A stretch of 64,000 nucleotides of DNA from Manis javanica (lineage: Eukaryota; Chordata; Mammalia; Pholidota; Manidae). The translations under genes and the position numbers were made by a program. The stretch is taken from assembly GCF_040802235.1 (NCBI RefSeq), contig NC_133156.1, positions 24,199,343-24,263,342 of the forward strand. The letters run 5' to 3'. The notes beneath the pieces are model-generated. The model was not told where the DNA came from. It did no database searches and saw nothing but the letters and a program-made list of their open reading frames with translations. Below are positions 22,490 through 34,985 of this stretch, in pieces (positions within the stretch are counted from its first letter, which is position 1; each line of letters starts with the position of its first letter).

Positions 22490-22766
22490 ATGTTTTTCCA
22501 TTTCCATTCCATAATAAGGCACACCTTTTACTTGTGATCCAGCATGTGTGCAAATGCAAAACCAAATATACACATATGCACAGATGCAGAGCACCAAAGA
22601 GAGTCATGAAACCATTTAGTATGTGCACTTCCTATGTACAATGAATTCTGATATTTTCTTTTGAAAGCTACATATTCCATTCTATTTAGTTCTTAAAGCC
22701 ATACCTGACCCTCTAATGGATCCTGACCCCAAATATGGAAAACAGTCCTCTAATGTATCCTCCACT
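22490..22766. other. Possible ancient DNA-transposon remnant
   Basis: The ends are loosely complementary (GATTCCAAATG... near 22480 and TATGGAAAACAGTCC near 22735), suggesting a MER-type palindromic element. I cannot name it. Confidence 0.25.
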
Positions 22767-23110
22767 TGATAGGGAACAACTTACAAGAACAGCAGTCTAG
22801 TCCAGGTGGCTCCCTTCTGATGCTCTTCTTGGCAAAGACAACAAAGAATCCCTTTACTTCCCCGTCCCCCTCTCCCCCGCCCCTGCCACGCACTCACTCC
22901 CCACACTCCCTCTCCTTGTCTGCTCATTGCTGTGCACGTAGGAATGTTGCAGATACAGAAACAGAAAGCTATATATTGCTCCCCTTGCCTTTGATTGGGG
23001 CTCAGAGCTTGGGAGATTACTCCCCTCTGTATTACTCCCCAATGTAAAATAAAACCTCAACACTCCAAGACCTCCGAGTGCCCCTTGGTTCTTCTGTCAA
23101 TTATCCAGTC
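22767..23110 (+). mobile_element. Probable solo LTR (ERV class I-like)
   Basis: A TATATA box at about 22970-22975 is followed by a GGGGCTCAGAGC stretch and an AATAAA at 23048-23053. The end is CT-rich (CTTGGTTCTTCTGTCAATTA). A C-rich polypyrimidine tract at 22860-22920 lies in the U3. No internal retroviral sequence is attached. The limits are approximate. Confidence 0.45.
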
Positions 23111-23350
23111 CAGGTTTTTCCAGTATTTTCCATAACACCCTCTCATTACAGAATTTCCCTGCTTCTTTTTCATTTCTCAACATCAGCAATTTCCATAAAA
23201 GCACAAACATTCCATAGTGGAATTCAGCTACCATTCTCAATTAAACTCTATCTTGGGGTTAAGGTCAGGGAATATGTATAACATTGATGTGAGCCTCAAG
23301 GCACTTGCAGTCTTGCAGGAAAATGGGACATGGAATTAAATAATAATTAC
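23111..23350. other. Unassigned sequence before the L1
   Basis: I see no feature in this short unique-looking stretch. Confidence 0.3.
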
Positions 23351-24325
23351 AAGGAGAGATTAAACATGGTGGCATGAGAGGTGTGACAGAGGCTTCCTCC
23401 TGAAACCACATATAATATGAAAATATAATTAATACAACTAACCCTGAGAGAGCAACAGGAAAGAGGACTGTGTCAGACTGCACACACCTGGAGAAAAGAG
23501 CAGACCTCATGGAACGGGGTAACGTACCAGAGCTGTGGCTCCACAGGACCCGAGCCCCTCCCCCACCCCAGCTCACCGGCGGGAAGAAGAGAAACAGGGC
23601 AGGGAAGGAGTGGAAGACTTGGGCCTGCTGAATATCTAGCTCTGGAGATCTGCTCTGGGAGCACAAACCTACATTTCAAGGTGCTTTCATGATACTCTCG
23701 TGATTAGGGGATTGGAAAGCTAAAGCACGCAGAATTTGTGGAGGGACTGAGATTCCAACCACTTGTGGAAAGCAGGGATCCATATCTGGCTGCTCTGGGA
23801 AAAAAGAAAGATGGGCAGTCTGAGAGACTTCCTAACAAGGGAGCCCTTAGCAAGAGGGCTGCTAAAGGGGCAAGGATTGTAGAGCGCTTACTGCTCCACA
23901 AAATTGTCCAGGTGCACTCTGCCTAGCAGGTTGGGAGCTTTCACAATTTCCAGGTGCTCCAGTGCCCTGGCTGGCTACACAGCTCCAAGGACCCCCTTCA
24001 TGATATGCAGCCTACTGTGCCTTTCTCCTGGCCAACCCCACCTGGCTCACAAACAGGTAAACCCTACCCTGGCATTAGGCCAGCCAGAGGGAAGATCTGT
24101 CTACAGCAACTACAGATGCAAAGCATAGAGGCTTATACCTGTGTACTCGGGGCACTGGTTCAAGCCAGAGGAGACAGGCATAGTAGCTGGGAAGCAGGAA
24201 ACAGCTCTTTCCTACCCCCAGTCACCAATACCACTCCCCTGTGACCCTCAACATTGCTTCAGGGACTGAGCAGCTCCAGTGAGTACTGCTTCTGGACACT
24301 AGAGGGCACCACATACAAATATATA

Positions 24326-25162
24326 ATGCCAAAGAAACCTGGTTCAAAGTAAAATTAATTAAACTCCTGAGAAAGATGACATCAACCTTATGACTCTTCC
24401 TGAAAGGGAGTTCAAAATAAAAATCATTAACATGCTCATGGAGGTACGGAAAGATATTCAAGAACTCAGAAATGAATTCTGGTTGGAGATCCAATCATTG
24501 AAGAGCACAATGGAGGGTATTAAAAGCAGATTATATATGGTGGGTGAGAGGATAAATGAAATAGAAAATAGAGAAGAGGAATACAAAGAAGCTAAGGAAC
24601 ACAGAGAAAAAAGGATGTATAAGAATGAAAGAATATTGAGAGAACTGTGTGACCAATCCAAATGGAAAAATATTCATATTATAAGGGTACCAGAAGAAGA
24701 AGAGAGAGAAAAGGGATAGAAAGTGTTTTTGAGGAGGTAATTGCTGAAAACTTCCCCAATCTCGGGAAGGAGATAGTCTCTCAGGCCATGGAGGTGCACA
24801 AAAATCCCAACACAAGGGACCCAAGGAAGACAATACCAAGACATATAATAATTAAAATGGGAAAGATCAAGGATAAGGAAAGACTACTAAAAGTGGCCAG
24901 AGACAGAAATAAGATCACATACAAAGGAAAGCCCATGAGCCTATCATCAGACTTCTCAGCAGAAACCTTACAGGCCAGAAAGGAGTGTCATGATGTACTT
25001 AATGCAATGAAGCAGAAGGGCCTGGAAACAAGATTACTTTGTCTGGAAAGATTATCATTTAAATTTGAATGAGAGATTAAATAATTTCCAGATAAGCAAA
25101 AGCTGAGATAATTTATGTCCCACAAACCATCTCTACACTCTATTTTGGAGGGACTGCTATAG
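24326..25162 (+). pseudogene. L1-C ORF1 remnant
   Basis: It starts MPKKPGSK then stops, so the N-terminus is broken. The coiled coil and core are open from 24390 (TLPEREFKIKIINMLMEV) and again from 24662. The core has the RNA-binding NIHIIRVPEEE and TIPRHIIIKMGKIKDKERLLKVARD segments. The expected C-terminal stop is at 25160-25162. Confidence 0.8.
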
Positions 25163-25439
25163 ATGGAATTGTTGCTAATGCTTAATAGCTGTCACCAGAG
25201 GGAACAAAAACACAGTAAAGAAAGTACAATAGGTAATTACTAAGCAAACATGAAATTAAATTAACTATCCCCAATGTCAATCAAGGGATAGATAAAGAAT
25301 ACAGAATATGATACTTAATATATAAAGAATTGAGGAGGAGGAAAAAGGAGGAGAAAAAGAAAAGAACTTTCAGATTGTATTTGTAATAGCATATTAAGTG
25401 AGTTAAGTTAGACTCTTAGATAGTAAGGAAGTTGATGTT

Positions 25440-28400
25440 GAACCTTTGATAACCACAAATCTAAAGCCTGAAATGGTAGTAAGCACATACCTATCGATAA
25501 TCATCGTAAGTGTAAATTGACTGAATTCACCAATCAAAAGACATAGAGTGACTGAATGGATAAAAAAACAAGACCCATCTATATGCTGCCTAAAGAGACT
25601 CACTTTAAACCCAAATACATACACAGACTAAAAGTGAACGGCTGGAAAAAGATATTTCATGCAAGGAAAAGAGAGAAAAAAGCAAGAGTTTCAGTACTCA
25701 TATAACACAAAATAGGCTTCAAAACAGAGAAATTCACAAGAGACAAAGAAGGACATTATGTAATGATAAAGTGGTCACTCAATTAAGATGGTATAACTAT
25801 TATAAATATCTATGCTCCCAACACAGGAGTACCCACATATGTGAAACAAATACTAACGGAATTAAAAGGCAAAATAGAATGCAATGCATTCATCTTAGGA
25901 GACTTCAACACTCCACTCACTCTGAAGGACAGATCAACCAGACAGAAAATAAGTAAGGACACAGAGGCACTGAACAACACATTAGAACAGATGGACCTAA
26001 CAGATATCTATAGAACTCTACACCCAAAAGCAGCAGAATACACATTCTTCTCAAGTGCACATGGAACATTTTCAAGAATAGATCATATACTAGGCCACAA
26101 AAAGAGCCTCAGTAAATTCAAAAAGACTGAAATTGTACCAACCAGCTTCTCAATGCCACAAAGGTATGAAACTAGAAATAAATTTTGCAAAGAAAATGGA
26201 AAATCCCACAAACACATGGAGGCTTCAAAACATACTACTAAATAACCAATGGATCAATGACCAAATAAAAACAGAGATCAAGCAATATATGGAGACAAAT
26301 GACACCAATAAATCAACACCACAAAATCTATGGGACATAGCCAAGGCCATGCTAAAAGGAAAGTATATTGCAATACAGGCCTACCTCAGGAAGAAGAACA
26401 ATGCCACACAAGCACCCTAAACTCACAATTAATGAAAACAGGAAAGGAAGAGCAAATGAGGCCTGAACATCAGTAGAAGGCGGGACATAACAAAGATTAG
26501 AGCAGAAATAAATAAAATTGAGAAGAATAAAACAACAGAAAGAATCAGTGAAAGCAAGAACTGGTTCTTTGAGAAAATAAAGAAAATAGACAAACCCCTA
26601 GCCAGAATTAACAAGAAAAAAAAAAGAGTCTACACACATAAACAGAATCAGAAATGAGAAAGGAAAAATCACTATGTACACTACAGAAATACAAAGAATT
26701 ATGATAAAATATTATGAAAAGTTATATGCTAACAAACTGGATAACATAGAAGAAATGATAAATTTCTGGAAAAATACAATGTAACAAAGCTGACCAAGGA
26801 AGAAACAGAAAATCTAAATAGACCAATTACCAGCAACAAAACTGAATTGGTAATCAAAAAAACTACCTAAGAACAAAGCCCCTGGACCAGATGGTTGCAC
26901 TGCTGAAAATTATCAAACATTTAGCGAAGACCTAATACCCATTCTCCTTAAATTTTTCCAAAAAGTAGAAAAGGAGGGAATACTCCCAAACTCATTCTAC
27001 AATGCCAGCATCACTCTAATATGTAAACCAAAAAAAGAAACTACAAAAACATTGAAATTACAGACCAATATCCTTGATGAACACACATGCAAAAATACTC
27101 AACAAAATATTAGCAAACTGAATTCAAAAATACATCAAAAAGATCATCCATCATGATCAAGTAAGATTTATTCCAGGGTTGCAAGGATAAAAATCCATCA
27201 ACATCGTCCACCAAATCAACAGAAAGAAGGACAAAAACCACATGATCATCTCCATAGATGCTGAAATAGCATACAACAAAATTCAACATCCATTCATGAT
27301 AAAAACTCTCAACAAAATAGGTATACAGGGCAAGTACCTCGACATAATGAAGGCAATATATGACAAACCTACAGCCAACATTATACTTAACAGCAAGAAG
27401 CTGAAAGCTTTTCCTTTAAGATCAGGAACAAGACAAGGATTCCCATTTTCCCCACTTCTATTCAACATAGTACTGGAGGTCCTACCCACAGCAATCAGAC
27501 AACACAAATAAATAAAAGGCATCCAGATTGGCAAGGAAGAAGTTAAACTGTCCCCTGTTTGCAGATGACATGATACTGTACATTAAAAACCCTAAAGAAT
27601 CCACTCCAAAACTACTAGATCTAATATCTGAATTCAGCAAAGTTGCAGAATACAAAATTAATTCACAAAAATCTGTTCCATTCCTATACACTAAAATGAA
27701 CTAGCAGAGAGAGAAATTGGGAAAAACAATTCCATTCAGAATTGCATAAAAAAGAATAAAATACCTAGGAATAAACCTAACCAAGGAAGTGAAATAACTA
27801 TACTCTGAAAACTACAAGAAATTCATGAAAGAAATTAAGAAGATACCAATAAATGGAAATGCAACCTGTGTTCACAGATAGGAAGAATTAATATTGTCAA
27901 AATGGCCATCCTGCCTAAAGCAATCTGTAGATTCAATGCAGTTCCTATCAATGTACCAACAGCATTCTTCAACGAACTAGAGAAAATCGTTCTAAAATTC
28001 ATATGGAACCACAAAAGACCCAGAATAACCAAAGCAATTCTGAGAAGGAAGAATAAAGCTGGGGGATTATGATACCCAACTTCAAGTTCTACTACAAAGC
28101 CACAGTAATCAAGACAATGTGGTACTGCCACAAGAACAGACCCATAGATCAATGGAACAGACTAGAGAGCCATGATATAAACCCAACCATATATGGTCAA
28201 TTAATATATGATAAAGGATCCATGGACATACAATGGGAAATGACAGCCTCTTCAACAGCTGGTGCTGGCAAAATTAGACATCTACATGCAAGATAATGAA
28301 ACAGGATTATTGTTTAACCCCATACACAAAAGTAAACTCAAAATGGATTAAACACTTAAATGTAAGTCATTAAACCATAAAACTCTTAGAAGAAAACATA

Positions 28401-29284
28401 GGCAAAATCTCCTGAATATAGGTATGAGCAACTTCTTTCTGCACACATCTCCTCGAGCAAGGGAAACAAAAGCAAAAATGAACTCATGGGACTACATCAA
28501 ACTAAAAAGTTTCTGTATGGCAAAGGACACCATCAACAGAGCAAAAAGGTATCCTACAGTATGGAAGAACATATTTGTAAATGACACATCCACCTAAGGG
28601 TTAACATCCAAAATATATAAAGTACTTTCACGCCTCAACACCCAAGAATCAAATAACCTGATTAACAAATGGGCAGATGATATGAAGAGACAGTTCTCCA
28701 AATAAGAAATTCAGATGGCCAACACACACATGTAAAGATGCTCCACATCGCTAATCATCAGAGAAATGCAAGCTAAAACCACAATGAGATATCACCTCAC
28801 ACCAGTAAGGATGGCCCAGCATCGAAAAGACTAAGAACAACAAATGCTGGTGAGGATGTGGAGAAAGGGGAACCCTCCTACACTGCTGGTGGGAATGTAA
28901 GCTAGTTCAACCATTGTGGAAAGCAATATGGAGGTTCCTCAAAAAATAAAAATAGAAATACCATTTGACCCAGGAATCCCACTCCTTGGAATTTACCCAA
29001 AGAATACAATTTCTCAGATTCAAAAAGACATATGTACCCTTATGTTTATGGCAGCACTTTTTACAATAGCCAAGAAATGGAAGCAACCTAGGTGTCCATC
29101 AGTAGATGAATCTATAAACAAGATGTGGTACATATACATAATGGAATACTATCCAGACATAAGAAAGAAACAAATCCTACCATTTGCAACAACATGGATG
29201 GAGCTGGAGGATATTATGCCCAGTGAAAGAAGCCAGGCAGAGAAAGACAAGTGCCAAATAATTTCCCTCATTTGTGGAGTATAA
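25440..29284 (+). pseudogene. L1-C ORF2 remnant
   Basis: The endonuclease part is open at 25841-26245 (FILGDFNTPLT, HGTFSRIDHILGHKKSLS). The catalytic-His segment is damaged (SMPQRYE in place of SDHKGMK). The RT part is open at 27242-27511, with IISIDAE, the [14 protein letters not shown] segment and then [11 protein letters not shown] near 27557. The C-terminus is open at 28916-29284, ending SLICGV-stop. Confidence 0.85.
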
Positions 29285-29640
29285 CAATGAAGCAAAACTG
29301 AAGGAACAAAATAGCAGCACACTCAGAGACTCCAAGAAGGGACTAGCGGTTACCAAAGGAGAGAGGTGTGGAAGGGCGGGTGGGGAGGGAGGGAGAAGGG
29401 AATTGAGGGGTATTATGTTTATTACATATGATGTGGGGATCACAGGGAGAACAGTGTAGCACAGAGAAGGCACATAGTGGATCTGGGGCATCTTGCTGCA
29501 CTGATGGACAGTGACTGCATTGGGGTATGGGTGGGAACTTGATAATATGGGTAAATGTAGTAACCACATTGTTTTTCTATGTAAAACCTTTACAAGAATG
29601 TATATCAATAATATCTTAATAAAATTTTTTTAAATAAACA

Positions 29641-30431
29641 TAAATAAATAAATAAATCTCCCTGAAAAGAAAAATGATAGTTCAATAATCAAAATTAAGT
29701 GCAAGATGAAGGGTTATTTTCTGTGGGAATGTTTAAAAAACAGATTCATGAGGGATATAAATTGTAACAGTACGGAAGAGGAGATGGAGCTTTGAAGACT
29801 GAGAGGAGATGAAAATTTCCAAATAGACCCATGAGCAAGGCTCCACACAGAGGGAAGGCTCTGAGCCTTGGAGCTGGGGTGCCTGGTGACAGTGCAAGTC
29901 AGTTTCCATGACTGGGAGATCAATGCATAGGAGGTGCTAAGGTCAGGTTACACTACATAAAAATTTCTAAATAAATCTCTGAGATTTAGCAAACATTTTA
30001 TAAAGGGAGATTAAATCCCAACTCAACTTATGATATAAGAAGGAAATTCCTCATTACCTTGACAAAAGTGTTATGAAGCCATGGATTGTGGCCTCCAAGA
30101 TTTCAGGTCAAATGAACAGAGTTTCCCCAGCTGTTGAAGAGGGGAATAGCAATTTTCAGGGATACCATGGGATGTACCCAAATGCCACACATAATTTCTC
30201 ATTTAAAGTGTAGAACACAGGACCTTTGGAGGAAAAGGTTGAGGGTGGATAGGAATTAATAATCAGAGATGATGAGGGGGACACCTTGAGGAGAATAATT
30301 TGCATACAAAATTATGATTATTGACTTAGTGACTGCAAAATATAGATTGTATAATTTCACTGCATTAGTAATGCCAATTATTGAAAATTAATCATGTTGT
30401 TTTCCTGTTTCCTAGTAGTCAACTCTACCAC
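29641..30431. other. OR flank, paralogous to 21.9 kb, no gene
   Basis: Positions 29935-30110 align by eye with 21920-22100 and lie upstream of the next OR remnant. I see no gene or named repeat. Confidence 0.4.
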
Positions 30432-31326
30432 ATGGACTCAGGAAATAATACACAAGTTTCATTGTGTATCAGAACTGCAGCCCTTCACATTTGGAGTTTT
30501 CCTCTCCATGTGCCTGTGTTTGGGAACCTGCTCCTCATCCTGGCTGTCAGCTCAGACTCCCACCTGCACACACCCACATAATTGTTCCTCTCTGACCTGT
30601 CCTTTGCGGACATTGGCTTCACCTCCACCACCAGCCCAAAGATGCTGCTGAACATCCAGGTGCAAAGCCAAGAAATAACCTATGCAGGATGCATCAGCCA
30701 AATGTATTTTTCATATTCTTTAGAGTTTTGTCCCCTGTCTCCTGAGTGTGATGGCCTGTGACTGGTATGTGACCATCTGCCACCCTCTGGACTACACGGT
30801 CATCATGAACTCTGGGGACTGCTGTGGTTGGTGTCCTGGATCATCAGTGCTCTTAATTCCTTTTTTAGAAAGCTTATTGGTGGTAAGACTGCCATTCTGT
30901 ACAGATTTGGATATCCCCCATGTTATCTGTGAACTCAATTAAGTGGTCTGATTTGCCTGTTCTTACACTTTTATCTTTGACACAGTGATGGAAGTCACAG
31001 CTGTGCTCCTGGCTGGTGGTCCCCTCAATGGGATCCTTTACTCCTACTCTAAGATAGTTCCCTCCATACATGGAATCTCATCAGCTCAGGGCAATATCAA
31101 ACATTTTCCACCTGTGCATCTCACATCTCCATTATCTCCTTGTTTTATTGTAGAAGCCTAGGTGTGTACCTCAGCTCTGCTGCTACCCCCAGCTCACACT
31201 CAAGCGCAGCAGCCTGTGATGTACACTGTGGCCACACCCTTGCTGAAACCCTCCATGTACAGTCTCAGGAATAAGGACATAAAGAGGGCTCTAAAAAGAT
31301 TCCTGGGGATGACAGCTATAATGTGA
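30432..31326 (+). pseudogene. Olfactory receptor pseudogene, OR7-like, near full length
   Basis: It starts MDSGNNTQV at 30432 but the N-terminal SEFLLLG block is deleted. GVFLSMCL and then [19 protein letters not shown] follow. The PMYFF motif is destroyed by a stop at 30579 (ACATAATTG). TM3 reads [15 protein letters not shown], in place of the usual [15 protein letters not shown]. Then come IPHVICELN, a [18 protein letters not shown] segment, a frame-damaged KTFSTCASH segment and the C-terminal [20 protein letters not shown], with TGA at 31324. At least three frameshifts and one in-frame stop are present, so it is non-functional. Confidence 0.88.
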
Positions 31327-31756
31327 CCAACTGTCCTAGGAATGAAGAAGTGCCTGTGATGTCAGGGCTCAAAGCCTCAGAGCCAGAATTTGCTATTTTT
31401 TTTTATCAGATATTGGAAGTAGAACTTGTTCCTTCTATTTAATTCCTGAATTTTCATTTTTTTAGTTCAATTTATCCATTCAGTTTAAGTCACTCACCTT
31501 ATAAAGCTTACTTCTGTGTCTGACATACAGGCAGTATTCCTTTTATTCACTTCATAGTTTCTCATAGTTTTGCCCAACCTTGATCCAAAATATTTGGAAA
31601 TTCCCATTTATTTCATATGGTAGCATGGCTTTCTTTTCAAATGATACATATCATCCCATTTTTTACTAAAAGTATAGTCACAAATTCTATTATTTGTAAG
31701 GAAAAAACTACTTTTGACAAGCAAACTAAGTATATAGTTTGATAATAATGGAAAAT
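31327..31756. other. OR 3' flank, no feature
   Basis: AT-rich sequence. A T-rich patch at 31400 resembles the 3' flank after the OR at 48.9 kb (an AATTCCTGAATTTTCATTT-like stretch), consistent with paralogy. Confidence 0.35.
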
Positions 31757-31771
31757 CTGAGTCCACATTTT
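31757..31771 (+). repeat. Target-site duplication, left copy (ERV 3' copy 2)
   Basis: CTGAGTCCACATTTT here equals 32651-32665. The two copies exactly bracket the antisense ERV segment. Confidence 0.8.
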
Positions 31772-32650
31772 GTTTTGAGAAGGCATCTCTCATATTTATT
31801 GATCAAATGGTGGTTAACAACAATAAAATTCTGTATAGGGGACTCAATGCACAATCATTAATCAACCCCAAGCCTAACTCTCAACAGTCTCCAATCTTCT
31901 GAAGCATAACGAATAAGTTCTTACATGGTGAACAAGTTCTTACATAGTGAATAAGTTCTTACATGGTGAACAGTGCAAGGGCAGTCATCACAGAAACTTT
32001 TGGTTTTGATCACACATCATGAGCTATAAACAATCAAGTCAGATATGATTGTGCATTTGATTTTTATACTTGATTTATATGTGAATCCCACATTCCTCCC
32101 TTTTTTTAAATAAAATGCTGAAGTGGTAGGTAGATGCAAGATAAAGGTAGAAAACATAATTCAGTGCTGTAAGAGGGCAAATGTAGATGATCAGATCTGT
32201 GCCTATAGACTAAGTATTAATCCAAGCTAGACAAGGGCAACAAAACATCCACAGATGCAGAAGATTTCTCTCAAAGCAGGGGGGGTGAGGTTCTAAGCCT
32301 CACCTCTATTGATCCCCAATTTCTCACCTGATGGCCCCCCTGTTGCTGTTCCTGTCTTAGGTTGTTCCTCCCTTGATGAATCTTACCCGTCTCTGACTAA
32401 CCACTCATCTTCTGGGATCATTAGGGGAAATGTAAAGTTGGTAAGTGAGAGAGAAGCAATATTCTTTGAAAAGGTTAGCTTTTTACTTCTTTGCAGGTTT
32501 ATGCCCTGTGGCTTCTATGCCCAGCATTTGTCCTGAAGTATCTTTGCCACTTAGAATAATTATGATATTCGGTAATTATCTATATGAGGCATGAATTCTA
32601 CTGAAGGGCTGTAATTAGGAAGGAAGAAGAAAAGCTATAGAAGTAGCAGA
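31772..32650 (-). mobile_element. Second copy of the ERV 3' end (3' internal part plus LTR), L1-mobilised
   Basis: On the minus strand it begins at the equivalent of 14097, running through the polypurine region into an LTR (about 31772-32092, starting TGTGGGATTCACA). It ends CTTCTCAAAAC about 20 bases after AATAAA, just as the copy at 14673-15000 does. It is bracketed by a 15-bp direct repeat. The sense-strand nick site reads TTAAAAAATGTGG, fitting L1 endonuclease preference. Retroviral integrase gives 4-6 bp duplications, so this is an RNA copied by L1. No open frame is preserved. Confidence 0.85.
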
Positions 32651-32665
32651 CTGAGTCCACATTTT
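32651..32665 (+). repeat. Target-site duplication, right copy
   Basis: Identical to 31757-31771. Confidence 0.8.
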
Positions 32666-33101
32666 TTAAGTTTTGTGTACATCACTCTTTTACATACAAC
32701 CACATTAACTGCTCTTCCTGATAATGTGGACTTTAACTGACAGTTTGTTTTATAGGTGGTCTTTGAGTTTTATTGTCATTAGGATCATATTCTCATGTGA
32801 CACGCAATGCCTGCCAGAGTGATTGTCAAAATGATTAGCAAATGCATGTCTCCAAGTGGAATCTACATGGGAAAATGAACTTGAATAGACCTAATATGGA
32901 CATTTGAGCAAGGAAGGTTAAGTATGATGAAGAAAAATGTAAATTATACTAAGGAAAATATTTCATTGTCATGCTGTACATCTGATACATTGAAGTCTGG
33001 ATTTTGGTGTCCATGTGCAAGGTTTTTATTTTTCCATTGAGATGAAGGATTGTTTGGCATGTTTATGCTTTTTTATTGAATTCTCTTCCTGCTTATGCCA
33101 G
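32666..33101. other. Unassigned sequence
   Basis: I see no gene or named repeat. Confidence 0.3.
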
Positions 33102-33163
33102 GCATTAAAATCAGAACCACCTTTACATTTATGCAAGGGCAGCCCACACTCCCCTTTCTCCAA
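33102..33163 (+). repeat. Two-part patch identical to segments at 36.5 and 35.7 kb
   Basis: Positions 33102-33136 (35 nt) are identical to 36476-36510. Positions 33137-33163 (27 nt) are identical to 35673-35699. The parts abut without extra bases, in the reverse of their order elsewhere. Neither match extends past the edges. See the findings. Confidence 0.85.
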
Positions 33164-33298
33164 TTTAAATTTTCCAGTAATACATACAAATAAGACTGCA
33201 CTGCTCTACATGAAATATCTCCATTTTCTAGATTTTATCATAAACACAAAATGGCAAAATGGGCAATGATTAAATGACATCAACACCATGTATTATAC

Positions 33299-33309
33299 AC
33301 CATATATAT

Positions 33310-33365
<56 letters not shown>
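33299..33365 (+). repeat. (CA)n microsatellite flanked by (TA)n
   Basis: About 20 uninterrupted CA units at 33312-33351, with ATATAT on both sides. Confidence 0.95.
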
Positions 33366-33509
33366 TCCCATGATCAAAGGATGACTCACTACAGACTTTA
33401 CATTCCTGTACATTCATGTAATTAAAGTTATAAGTTTTGTGGAGAGGCATGGCACATCCTTCTAAACTCTCATTGCTTATCTGAAAGGAAACCTCAATGG
33501 ATTCCATTT

Positions 33510-34080
33510 TTTAATGATAGTTTTATTGTGATATATACAATACAATGCACATATTTTAGTGTACAACTTGATGAATTTAACATATGTATACAGTTATGTC
33601 CACACTTTTTAATCACCCAGATCAAGATATCAAACACTCACACTGATTATCTTCCCCTTTCACCTATTTCACCCATCCTCCCACATCTTCTCCCCCATGG
33701 CAACCACCAGTCTGTTCTCTATGTCCATGAGTTTGTTTCTATTTTGTTTGTTCATTTGCTTTGTTTTTCATATACAACATATATGTGAAATTATATATTT
33801 GTCTTTATCTTAGCATAATACCCTCTAAGTCTGTCTATGTTATTGCAAAATATAAAATTACATTCTTTTTTATGGATGAGTAATATTCCATTTTATACAG
33901 TCCAGATATTCTTTATCCATTCATCTACAGATGGGCATGTAAGTTGCTCCCATATTTTAACTATTGTATATAATGCTTCAATAAATAGGCATTCATGTAT
34001 CTTTTCAAATTAGTCAATTTTGTTTTTCTCAAATAAATTCCCAGAAGTGGAATTACTGGGTTATATAGAAGTCACTTTTT
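33510..34080 (-). mobile_element. Old L1 (L1M) 3' UTR and ORF2 end, antisense
   Basis: Landmarks in antisense are TTTTATTGTGATATATA, the CATGGCAACCACCAGTCTG segment, GAGTAATATTCCATT, TTTATCCATTCATCTAC and CCAGAAGTGGAATTACTGG. All belong to the L1 ORF2 end and 3' UTR. Confidence 0.8.
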
Positions 34081-34984
34081 AATACAGCTATCTAAAATAA
34101 CAGAGTAATCACAAATGTCTCCAAATACCCAGAATGAGAAGCTTATTACAATTGCTCTCAGTTCTGCTTGCTCTCATTATTGCATCAGTTAGTGCCATAT
34201 AACAAGGCATCCTGAAAGCACCTGTTTCAATATAATTCCTTCATAATTGAATGAGATCACTTGGTGGGGAGTTGTTATGATTGCTTCTGGGTTACTCATG
34301 GGACTATGTTCAGTCAAAATTGTCTACATTGTGTTTCTAAATCTCTTCCATGATGCTGTGTACATCTGTATTGCACTTCTTTCTTCCACCACTATATCAC
34401 ATTTGTTTACTTCATTTATATATATGTAGGTTAATCTTCCTATATATTACCATATACATACATGACACTTCACTTTTCCCAGTTACAAGACATACTTCTC
34501 ACCACTGTGTGGAGTGACCGAGCTACATGTACTCCAGATCTGACCTGAGTTATATACCACTAGAATTTTTAATTCTAATGTACTGGAGTATAATTATGTC
34601 CAATAAGCTTCACATGTTTAAAATGTACTATTGCCTGAGTTAAAGGAGTCATAGAAAAATTGAGTACATAATATATAGATACATTTATATATATGTAGGT
34701 GCAGAATGAGTCTAACTACTTTTAATGTAATTGTTAAAGATATAATCTACCTGGGCATCAGTTTCCTAACTTCTGAAGGTAATGTGAGATGATGAACATT
34801 GTTTCAGGCAGATGTTGTAAGGAATGAATGAAATACTAGACATACTTTGCTGAGTGCAATTAAAATATTCAATGAAAACATTCAAAGTAAGGAGTGGATG
34901 TGTTTTTTATATATGCATGTATGCCTGTTTGCATAATTTTTCAAATAACCACACACACATACATATATATATATATACATATAA
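34081..34984. other. OR-cluster flank with an ancient repeat scrap and AT microsatellites
   Basis: Positions 34180-34290 look like a decayed piece of the repeat at 36680-36838 and 50190-50346. An (ACAC/ATAT) microsatellite lies at 34950-34985. No gene is seen. Confidence 0.35.
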
Positions 34985-34985
34985 T

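Larger units (their letters stand above)
23351..29640 (+). mobile_element. Full-length L1 (L1-C), inactive
   Basis: The 5' end AAACATGGTGGCATGAGAG corresponds to the other L1 starts here. A 5' UTR of about 970 bp precedes ORF1 (24326-25162), ORF2 (about 25440-29284) and a 3' UTR with a G-rich tract at about 29335-29410. The end is AATAAAATTTTTTTAAAT, followed by an (AAAT)n tail. ORF2 has many stops and frameshifts. I could not define a convincing target-site duplication. Confidence 0.9.

Noticed and set aside
31772-32092. Ordinary solo LTR from proviral recombination
   Set aside because: It ends at the poly(A) site rather than at U5, it is attached to internal sequence, and it has a 15-bp duplication.
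33299-33365. Possible Z-DNA or regulatory CA element
   Set aside because: It is a simple microsatellite with no gene nearby to regulate.
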